Shown piece by piece: positions 1-5,915 of a DNA stretch of 39,469 nt. The stretch covers positions 1 through 39,469 of the forward strand of contig CAYSEQ010000009.1 of the NCBI GenBank assembly GCA_964430475.1. Reading direction: 5' to 3'. A program made the position numbers and the translations under genes. This stretch comes from CAYSEQ01 sp964430475 (GTDB lineage: Bacteria > Patescibacteriota > Microgenomatia > UBA8517). A model generated the notes under the pieces. That model made no database searches, was not told where the DNA came from, and was given only the letters and a program-made list of their open reading frames with translations. The stretch's first letter is position 1, and every line of letters starts with the position of its first letter.

Positions 1-63
1 ATGAAAACTGTAGTAGAATATCTTAAAAAGTCTAATATGTATTGGACGGATACAAGATCTTGA
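1..63 (+). other. 20-codon ORF at window edge: possible leader peptide or 3' end of an upstream gene
   Basis: An open frame runs from an ATG at the first base to TGA at 61-63. It encodes 20 residues with a Tyr-Trp pair near the end. It lies about 45 bases before the first hairpin of the attenuator-like leader, so it could be a leader peptide. The window begins exactly here, so it may equally be the last codons of a longer upstream gene. It has no run of one amino acid's codons, as classic ribosome-stalling leaders do, and the sequence cannot decide between these options. Confidence 0.25.
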
Positions 64-106
64 CAAATTAAAATCACTTTTTTAAAATACAAAAAATTAT
101 GAGAAA

Positions 107-216
107 CCTTTATCTCATCATTATCAGCTTCGTCCTTTTTAAGGACGAGGTCTGACGTGGTGAGATAAAGGATTTATTTTTATCGTCAGACCTCTCGAAA
201 ACCGAGAGGTTTTTTT
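107..216 (+). promoter_or_regulatory. Attenuator-like leader RNA with competing antiterminator and terminator
   Basis: Four nested pairings are visible. CCTTTATCTCATCA (107-120) pairs with 158-171 with one G-T wobble. Inside it, TCGTCCTT (130-137) pairs with 141-148. GAGGTCTGACG (147-157) is the exact reverse complement of 184-194. ACCTCTCG (190-197) pairs with 203-210, followed by seven T (210-216), which is an intrinsic terminator. The 147-157/184-194 helix uses bases of the terminator's 5' arm, so the two exclude each other. It also ends next to the large first stem, which would compete with it. The terminator ends six bases before the ATG at 223 and includes the only SD-like bases (GAGAGG, 204-209), so translation could also be controlled. 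No T-box motif or known riboswitch was recognised; the ligand is unknown. Confidence 0.7.
190..216 (+). terminator. Intrinsic terminator in the leader of the ATP-grasp operon
   Basis: Eight-base-pair stem (190-197 with 203-210), loop AAAAC, then a T run to 216. It stands upstream of the first gene rather than after a gene, which is the placement expected for attenuation. Confidence 0.75.
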
Positions 217-222
217 ATTGCT

Positions 223-1653
223 ATGTCTACTGAAATAGAAAAAAATCAAATAAATATAAATGGTTTTGAGGCAACTGTACCAAATTCTCCTGAATTCGAT
301 GAACTACTTAAGCGTCCCGACATGAGAATAGGTTTTTGCATAATTGTGGTAAACGGAGAAGGAGAATTTGGTATGTCTGAAGGATCGAGACTACCCTTAG
401 TCATAGTTGGAATGCCCGAAAACCAAGCCATTAAACACAATGAAGCTATATCTAGAATAGCTATTTTAGAAAGAAGAATAAAAGAAGGATTTGCTGAATC
501 ATTTGCAAATACTCACAAAACAGCTTCGGAACTATTAAGATTTTGTTTTAATGTTAAAGAGGGACAAGATCCTTATGTCGATCAGCTAGTTAAAATATTC
601 ACTAGAAATCCAAAATTGTGTCTCCAAATAACTCATTCTTATAGAGCCGATGGAAGACAAAAAAACGGAGAAATGAAATATAACGAAGTTAATGCGAATC
701 CAGGCGGCATACATTGGGTTTCAGAAATAGGACGTATCGCTAGATCTAAAAATTATAATCCCTTTGCGGCTGATGAAATTGAAGACAGAGTTGTCGAGTT
801 TATTGTAGGACGCCTTAATGCTAAAGAAGGTGGTGTTTTCTTTCCAACAGAAAGGTTATCTGCTTATAAGGTCTTACCTGAAATGCTTGCAATAGGAAAT
901 AAACTTAGGATGAAATTCGGGATTGATTATGCAGTTGGTGAAGTTAGAGCATTACAAATAGAAAGTGATGGGGAGGTTTATGTGCAGTTTCCTAAAAAAA
1001 GAATAAGAATAGCTTTTGTTGATGGAGTCTCTAGCCCTACCACTTTCAGAGATCATCCTCTCTTACTAGAAATGGTTGCAAATGGTAAACTTGATTGTCC
1101 TTCTTTAGGTGCCACCACAGTTAGTATCACAAACAAGGGCATGTATGCATTAATCACCGCCATGAGAGAAGCTAAAATCGACCCTGGATTATTAAAAATA
1201 ACAACTGAAGAATTGAAAAAACTATCAGAACCGATACCAGATACGTATTGGGTAGAAGATCCGGAGGACAACAGTATTAATCCTGATGCGTTAAGACTTG
1301 TCAAAAATAGAACCGCAGTCCTAAAACCTTTTGATGGAGCTGGTGGAGATTCTGTAATTTTAGACCCAACAGTTGATGACCTTTATACTCACAGAGGAAA
1401 AAGATTCCTTGCTCAAGAAATATTGGAACCCTATAACACTGCCATTCTTAGGAACTACGGAAGTAATCCCATTGTACATAAAGGAAGTATTGATCCTTAT
1501 TTTAGTTACACATTGAGCGGAGAACCTTTAGTTTTGGGATTTATCTCAAGAGGAAGCCAACCTGGTTCAGTAAGTAATGTATCTGCACATAGTGAAGAAA
1601 AAACACTAGATGACACATTACCTAATCATTTGGGATTAATAGTAAAAAAATGA
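223..1653 (+). CDS. Circularly permuted ATP-grasp-like ligase (476 aa), substrate unknown
   Basis: No characterised protein is recognised, but the motifs resemble circularly permuted ATP-grasp enzymes such as glutathionylspermidine synthase-like ligases, which join a carboxylate to an amine via an acyl phosphate. Visible signs are EVNANPGG at residues 155-162, like the metal-binding E-x-N strand, the nucleotide-binding KPFDGAGGD at 368-376, and a C-terminal RGSQPGSVSNVSAHS segment similar to the end of that fold. There is no signal peptide or membrane segment, so it is probably cytosolic. It is the first gene of the operon, directly behind the attenuator-like leader. Its TGA overlaps the next ATG (ATGA, 1650-1653), indicating translational coupling. 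The family call is by motif, not alignment; the reaction is inferred and the substrate cannot be read from sequence. Confidence 0.6.
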   Translation: MSTEIEKNQININGFEATVPNSPEFDELLKRPDMRIGFCIIVVNGEGEFGMSEGSRLPLVIVGMPENQAIKHNEAISRIAILERRIKEGFAESFANTHKTASELLRFCFNVKEGQDPYVDQLVKIFTRNPKLCLQITHSYRADGRQKNGEMKYNEVNANPGGIHWVSEIGRIARSKNYNPFAADEIEDRVVEFIVGRLNAKEGGVFFPTERLSAYKVLPEMLAIGNKLRMKFGIDYAVGEVRALQIESDGEVYVQFPKKRIRIAFVDGVSSPTTFRDHPLLLEMVANGKLDCPSLGATTVSITNKGMYALITAMREAKIDPGLLKITTEELKKLSEPIPDTYWVEDPEDNSINPDALRLVKNRTAVLKPFDGAGGDSVILDPTVDDLYTHRGKRFLAQEILEPYNTAILRNYGSNPIVHKGSIDPYFSYTLSGEPLVLGFISRGSQPGSVSNVSAHSEEKTLDDTLPNHLGLIVKK

Positions 1654-2660
1654 TTGAACGGATAGAAGAAATAAATAAAATTGATCCTAAAACTGCCAAA
1701 AAATTAGGATCATTAACCGAAAGAGTTTACGGCGGGACCTATTACGTTGATGGTTTTACTGGAGATGGACAAGGTTGGATAGACGACGGAAATATGGGAA
1801 AAATAACATTTTTAGCCATAGATCAACACACCAACATAATAGGTGTATCTTGCGTATACCCAAATAAAAAAAGCGGAGTTGCATTGCTTTGCGATACCAT
1901 GGTTCACCCTTCTTTTTCCAACAACGGAGTTGGTAACCGATTAAATTCTGAGAGAATAAAATTTCTGGAAAATAATCCTGACTTAATAGGAATTGTAGAG
2001 AACAGGGCCCACCAACCAGGATCTTACATGCCCCTTATTAAACACGGTGGCTTTGTTCCTCTAGCTCTTACTCCAGACGATGCTTTAAAAATGGGAGGTT
2101 CTTACTTAAGAGAATATTATCTTCTTAGTATACGCGTTAGCAATCCCAATCAATTTATGAGGCTCAATATAACATGTAGCGACGCTGCGTGTTCGAATGA
2201 AACTTTTGCTTTCCCTTTTACAAACATCGTGCTTGCAACCACAGATCATAATAATAATCCTTTAGTCCGGCACTACTCTACCACCCATGAATTATTTAAT
2301 AGACCAACCAAGGTTAAGGGGGCTATTAAGGTAATAACTTCGCCTAAAGACTTAGATACTTTAGACTTTGATAGCACAATAACTACAATCATCTATATGA
2401 CATCACTAGATGTAAAAACTTACGAAAAATTATTTCATATCGGCTTTCGATTTAATGGAATCAGGCCGTGGATTAATCTTACTACAGCAGACGGACGTGT
2501 TCATAATGGATCAGAACCAATTGATTCTTTTTTCGTTTTTTCTAGAGTTGCCCAAAACGATAATATCATTGTTCCTGATTTTGAAAAAATTAGACTGGAC
2601 GGTTTGAATGAAGATACTTTACAGATACTAAAATTCCTTTTTAATTCAGCTTTGTCTTAA
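1650..2660 (+). CDS. GNAT-family N-acetyltransferase-like protein with unknown C-terminal half (336 aa)
   Basis: The first half (about residues 1-165) looks like a GNAT acyltransferase. A central beta strand ends in MVHPSFSNNGVGNRL (84-98), corresponding to motif A, which binds the pyrophosphate of acetyl-CoA. It is followed by a helix and a segment with GFVPLAL (about 132) as in motif B. The usual Arg/Gln at the start of the loop is Asn here. The second half (about 170-336) matches nothing I recognise and may bind substrate or be a degenerate second acyltransferase lobe. It overlaps the upstream ATP-grasp gene by four bases and is three bases from the M20 gene, so all three are almost certainly one transcript. 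A role in acylating the amine made or used by the ligase is inference only. Confidence 0.6.
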   Translation: MIERIEEINKIDPKTAKKLGSLTERVYGGTYYVDGFTGDGQGWIDDGNMGKITFLAIDQHTNIIGVSCVYPNKKSGVALLCDTMVHPSFSNNGVGNRLNSERIKFLENNPDLIGIVENRAHQPGSYMPLIKHGGFVPLALTPDDALKMGGSYLREYYLLSIRVSNPNQFMRLNITCSDAACSNETFAFPFTNIVLATTDHNNNPLVRHYSTTHELFNRPTKVKGAIKVITSPKDLDTLDFDSTITTIIYMTSLDVKTYEKLFHIGFRFNGIRPWINLTTADGRVHNGSEPIDSFFVFSRVAQNDNIIVPDFEKIRLDGLNEDTLQILKFLFNSALS

Positions 2661-2663
2661 AAA

Positions 2664-3746
2664 ATGTCACTTAAACAAACAGAATTTTTAGTTAAAACAC
2701 TTATTTCTTTTCAAACTACCAGTAATAATACACGAGAAATCTACGAATGTCTAGAATGGCTTAAAAAATCCTATGAAAAAAAATTACCTCTTAAAGTGTT
2801 AGATAATAAAAAGCACCCCATTCTTTTAATGGGTCAAACAAATCTTAAAGCAACAAAAGTGCTTTTTTTGGCTCATCTGGACGTTGTTGAAGGTAAAAAA
2901 AAACAATTTAAACCTATAAAGAGGGGTAACAAAATTTACGGTAGGGGTGCTACAGATAATAAAGGTTCAGTTGTAGCTTTGTTAGAAATTACAGAAAATT
3001 TATATCCTAAATTTAAAGACATTACCTTGGTTTTAACTTTCGATGAAGAAATAAGCGGCAAGAGTGCGGAACTTATCGCGAAAAAAATTAAAGGTAATAG
3101 CGACTTAAAGTGCGTTTTTGTGCCAGATGCTGGAGGAAATTTTAAGATCTGCATTGAAGCATTAGGTGTTTGGCATTTTAAAGTTAAATTCAGAGGCAAA
3201 AGTGCTCATGCATCGGACCCTTACGAAGGGAAAAATGCAATTGAGGAAAGTTATAAGTTTTTAAGTTACATAAAAAAGCTATCAAAATATAAAGGTGATG
3301 CTTATAAAATTCACTCTATTAATCTTGGGAAAATTAAGGGAGGAAATTCGATTAACTCCGTACCTGATTCAGCTGAGGCTTATTACGATGTACGTTTTAA
3401 ATCTAATTCTGGCCTAAATAAATTTAGAACGAAAGTTGAAAGCTATCTAAAAGCGAGAAAACATACTTTAGAGGATCTAATCGTTATAGGACCGTTTCAC
3501 GCAGATAAAAAGCACCCACTCTTTTTGAAATTTATCTCATTCTTAAAACTAAATCACATAAAACCGATTTTCTATACGGAAACTAGCTCAAACGATGCTC
3601 GATTTTTTGCTCAAAAGTCCGCAGTAATTGTCACAAAACCCAAAGGTGGTAACGCCCACAGCGATAATGAGTGGGTTGAACTTAACTCTATAGAAAAATA
3701 TAAAGAAATCGTCTCAAATTTTTTAATTGAAAATGTATTTAAATGA
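2664..3746 (+). CDS. M20-family zinc metallopeptidase / amidohydrolase (360 aa)
   Basis: M20 enzymes (ArgE, DapE, carboxypeptidase G2, PepT relatives) hydrolyse N-acyl amino acids or small peptides with two metal ions. The full ligand set is visible: H71-x-D73 in LAHLDVV, D98 in GRGATDNKG, catalytic E128 and ligand E129 in TFDEE, D155 in VPDAGG, and H332 in GGNAHSDNEW near the C-terminus. The dimerisation (lid) insert, about residues 165-280, is present, and the length is typical. There is no signal peptide, so it is cytosolic. It is third in the operon. Acylation followed by deacylation by an ArgE/DapE-like enzyme is a known logic in arginine and lysine synthesis, but the partner genes here are not those of either pathway. 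The family call is firm; the substrate is unknown. Confidence 0.88.
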   Translation: MSLKQTEFLVKTLISFQTTSNNTREIYECLEWLKKSYEKKLPLKVLDNKKHPILLMGQTNLKATKVLFLAHLDVVEGKKKQFKPIKRGNKIYGRGATDNKGSVVALLEITENLYPKFKDITLVLTFDEEISGKSAELIAKKIKGNSDLKCVFVPDAGGNFKICIEALGVWHFKVKFRGKSAHASDPYEGKNAIEESYKFLSYIKKLSKYKGDAYKIHSINLGKIKGGNSINSVPDSAEAYYDVRFKSNSGLNKFRTKVESYLKARKHTLEDLIVIGPFHADKKHPLFLKFISFLKLNHIKPIFYTETSSNDARFFAQKSAVIVTKPKGGNAHSDNEWVELNSIEKYKEIVSNFLIENVFK

Positions 3747-3850
3747 AAAGGCGTTATGTAGACTTTCCAGGTGGTATGTATCGGCACCCTTCTGAATTTT
3801 TAGTGATTTATACTTCTAAAGTTATTATCAACAAAGAAAAAGTGGGGTAG
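3743..3850 (+). CDS. Possible small ORF (35 aa) coupled to the M20 gene
   Basis: An ATG at 3743 overlaps the M20 stop codon (ATGA) and opens a frame of 35 codons ending in TAG at 3848-3850. The peptide is basic at its start (MKRRYV), has GG and aromatic residues, and lacks a membrane segment. Such an overlap usually marks a translated downstream gene. The ORF is short, however, so it may be chance or the remnant of a longer gene. No similarity is recognised. The setting, next to a ligase-like and a peptidase gene, is why it is listed. Confidence 0.3.
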   Translation: MKRRYVDFPGGMYRHPSEFLVIYTSKVIINKEKVG

Positions 3851-3882
3851 TAAGTTCCACAGACAGGGTTACGCATAAACTT

Positions 3883-3959
3883 TGGTGGACCCGGGGGGAG
3901 TCGAACCCCCGACCTCCTGACTGCCAGCCAGGCGTTCTAGCCAACTGAACTACAGGCCC
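3883..3959 (-). tRNA. tRNA-Ala (anticodon GGC), CCA encoded
   Basis: Read on the minus strand, a full cloverleaf starts GGGCCTG and ends CGGGTCC-A-CCA (77 nt with CCA). The anticodon loop CTGGCAG gives anticodon GGC, reading GCC (Ala). The acceptor stem carries the G3-U70 pair, the alanine identity element. The T-arm contains GGTTCGACTC. The 3' CCA is genomically encoded, unlike in the nearby tRNA-Val. It points toward the M20 operon and so converges with it. Confidence 0.96.
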
Positions 3960-4059
3960 TTTTCATTTTTTAATTTAGCGATTTTTAATATTTTATCAAA
4001 ACCAAAATTAATGTACAATCAATTATTATTTTAATTACTATTTCAAAATAAATTCATTT

Positions 4060-5118
4060 ATGGAAGTGGAAAATCAATCAAGTTTTGCCTCAATCTATAA
4101 AGATAGGGGACTAGAAGGACTCCTAGAAAAGATAGAACTACTCACAAGAGAAAATAAACTCCTAAATTTGCTAGCAAATTTTGATAAAAAATATTTCATC
4201 CTATATAAATTTTTAAAAGATATAAAAAGATTTGAAAAAGGTATCGAAAGATTTGGAACACAAAAGCAAGCTTTAAGGCTAATAAAAAAACTCAAAATCA
4301 ATATCTATACTTACACTGATTTATCTAACAGGAATTTTCAAAAACAAAAGGGCCTTTTAATTTATGGCATAAATCATAACTCATTCATCGAGCCAATAAT
4401 ACTTTTCTCATTGTTAAAAGGAAAAAACATAAAACTTATTTTATACGATCTTTTCTTTTTTCTTGGCAAAAACATTCAAAGATATGCACTACCAGTCACT
4501 GCAAGGAAATTTTCTTCTGACAATGAATTCAGCATATTACGATTTCTTGATCCACTCTACAAACTCAGGAACTTCCGTTGTTTAGATGAAGACAAGATAG
4601 ATAAACAAAATAGAAAAAGTTTAGAGCTTGCAATAAAAACCTTAGGAAAGGGGGGTATTGTCATAATCTTCCCATCAGGAAGAAGCGAGCTTAACCCCTG
4701 GGGAAAAGGAATTTCCAAAATAATCCTTTCAATACCAGAAAAGAAAAGGGCTTCGATTTCCCTCTTACCAGTTTATTTTTCCGGAATGGATGCAATAAGA
4801 ATGCTTTTGAGAATTTTTAAGACTTATAAAGGAATAAAACAGGATACCTTAAGAGTGGGTGTTTACTTGGGTAAAGAAAAGAAAATATCTGAGGTTTTTA
4901 GTCTGATCGGGCCTAAGGTAAATGAGAAAAAATTATTAAAATTTTTAAGAAAGGATGCATTTTCTCAGTATGGAATCAAAGAGTTTCCTTTTAGAATCTA
5001 TCTTTATCCCCAAAACTATCCTTTAGCACTTGCCAGAAGCTTTATTTTTTTATCCAAATTTTTATTCCAGATCTTCCCTTTTAGAAGCATTTTCAAATTC
5101 TTATGGAGCCAAGCTTAA
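4060..5118 (+). CDS. PlsC-like glycerolipid acyltransferase (352 aa)
   Basis: This family transfers an acyl chain to a (lyso)glycerolipid at the inner face of the membrane. Block I is NHNSFIEP with H106 and E111 (H-x4-E in place of the usual H-x4-D). Block III is FPSGRS at 204-209 (usual FPEGTRS). Hydrophobic stretches lie around 110-135 and at the C-terminus (about 325-350). The N-terminal 95 residues are lysine-rich and helical. It is longer than a minimal PlsC (about 240 aa) because of both extensions. It stands alone between two minus-strand tRNA genes. A possible -10 (TACAAT, 4013-4018) lies 41 bases upstream. It could act on another lipid or sugar acceptor; the fold call is fairly secure. 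Confidence 0.75.
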   Translation: MEVENQSSFASIYKDRGLEGLLEKIELLTRENKLLNLLANFDKKYFILYKFLKDIKRFEKGIERFGTQKQALRLIKKLKINIYTYTDLSNRNFQKQKGLLIYGINHNSFIEPIILFSLLKGKNIKLILYDLFFFLGKNIQRYALPVTARKFSSDNEFSILRFLDPLYKLRNFRCLDEDKIDKQNRKSLELAIKTLGKGGIVIIFPSGRSELNPWGKGISKIILSIPEKKRASISLLPVYFSGMDAIRMLLRIFKTYKGIKQDTLRVGVYLGKEKKISEVFSLIGPKVNEKKLLKFLRKDAFSQYGIKEFPFRIYLYPQNYPLALARSFIFLSKFLFQIFPFRSIFKFLWSQA

Positions 5119-5146
5119 TTTAGCAAGAATTACGGTTTAACTTTAG

Positions 5147-5220
5147 TGGACGGTGAGGGACTTGAACCCCCGACCTTTCGCACGTCAAGCGAACGCTCTA
5201 GCCAGCTGAGCTAACCGTCC
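5147..5220 (-). tRNA. tRNA-Val (anticodon GAC), CCA not encoded
   Basis: The minus-strand cloverleaf has acceptor GGACGGT paired with ACCGTCC, D-arm GCTC/GAGC, anticodon stem TTCGC/GCGAA with loop TTGACGT (anticodon GAC, reading GUC), and T-arm GGTTCAAGTC. The discriminator is A at 5147. The next bases are CT rather than CCA, so the 3' end must be added by a CCA-adding enzyme. The tRNA-Ala 1.2 kb away does encode CCA. Confidence 0.95.
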
Positions 5221-5276
5221 AAGTTCATCTTAATTATACCCTAAGCAACGAATTTTTGCTAATATAAATTAACACG

Positions 5277-5615
5277 ATGTTAACAAAAATTCGTAAACAC
5301 TATTACGAAGATAAAAACAATACTAAAACTCAACCAGAAAGGCCAAAATTAAGTTTAACTAATATCACTAGCTTGGAAACCCTCAAAAAAATTAAGATTG
5401 CTTATATACCCTACAACGAACTTTTAAAGGAGGGGTTTATCGCGGGTATTGGCTGGGCATTTGGAGTGACAATCGGATTTGTATTGGTCTCAACAATATT
5501 GGTTTTAGTGTTTAGAACTTTGGGTGGTTTACCCCTTATAGGAAGTTGGATTGCAGATATAGTTCAAGAAACTCAAATACAACTACTTAAAAGAACACCA
5601 ATTATCCCTCAATAG
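5277..5615 (+). CDS. Small membrane protein, DUF5665-like (112 aa)
   Basis: The first 50 residues are polar and likely cytosolic. A Gly-rich hydrophobic segment follows (about 53-80, with GFIAGIGWAFGVTIG), then a second hydrophobic turn with LPLIGSWIADIVQETQ (about 85-105). That pattern of an xxFIAGxxxGxG segment followed by a LPLIGxxIADIV motif is what I recall for DUF5665 proteins, which have no known function. The ATG at 5277 is the first in frame after the tRNA-Val. It lies just upstream of the thrS T-box leader, so its transcript may run into it. Confidence 0.6.
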   Translation: MLTKIRKHYYEDKNNTKTQPERPKLSLTNITSLETLKKIKIAYIPYNELLKEGFIAGIGWAFGVTIGFVLVSTILVLVFRTLGGLPLIGSWIADIVQETQIQLLKRTPIIPQ

Positions 5616-5671
5616 GAACTTGACACCCAAGACTAAGAATCATAAAATATTTTCAAATTTATCTTTCAACG

Positions 5672-5890
5672 TTAGTACTTGGGCAAGAAGATGCGTTTTT
5701 GAAAAGCGCATGAATAACCACCCAAGGATCCCAAAAAGGGACTCTGGTTGGAAGCGAGTGGTTCACGAAACGAACCAAGAGTGCCCGCTTAAGCTTAAAA
5801 AGCGGGAAAAGAAGTGGAACCGCGGGTTATAACCGTCTTCTTGAAAGCCTTTTAGGCTTAACTAAAAAAGAAGGCGGATTTTTGTTTTTA
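5672..5890 (+). promoter_or_regulatory. T-box leader controlling thrS
   Basis: T-box RNAs bind uncharged tRNA and switch between antitermination and termination. Elements seen in order: Stem I with CTTGGG (5678-5683) pairing 5721-5726 and ATGCG (5691-5695) pairing 5707-5711. The 3' internal loop GAATAACCA (5712-5720) contains ACC (5717-5719), a Thr codon followed by a purine. Next come a CCC/GGG hairpin (5730-5740) and a Stem II-like region with CTCTGGTT (5742-5749) pairing 5773-5781 and an alternative GGTTC/GAACC pairing. Stem III is CCCGCTT (5784-5790) with 5800-5806. The T-box is GAAGTGGAACCGCGGG (5811-5826), with TGGA (5815-5818) able to pair a tRNA UCCA end. The terminator is CCGTCTTCTT (5833-5842) with 5868-5877, then T5. 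Stem I is short, with no room for the usual apical double T-loop. Position before thrS agrees with the specifier. Confidence 0.88.
5833..5889 (+). terminator. T-box intrinsic terminator before thrS
   Basis: Ten-base-pair stem 5833-5842/5868-5877 with one G-U pair, followed by ATTTTTGTTTTT. The 5' arm overlaps the 3' side of the predicted antiterminator (CTTC 5837-5840 pairs GAAG 5811-5814), so the two folds exclude each other. Confidence 0.8.
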
Positions 5891-5915
5891 GAAAGGTTTA
5901 TACTTAAAAAGATAA

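Noticed and set aside
107..216. Second T-box
   Set aside because: There is no GTGGNACCGCG motif and no NCCA-binding bulge, although terminator and antiterminator exist.
5620..5832. 70-aa open frame upstream of thrS
   Set aside because: It lies across the T-box Stem I to T-box sequence. The paired structure and T-box motif explain the region, and the peptide looks like no protein.
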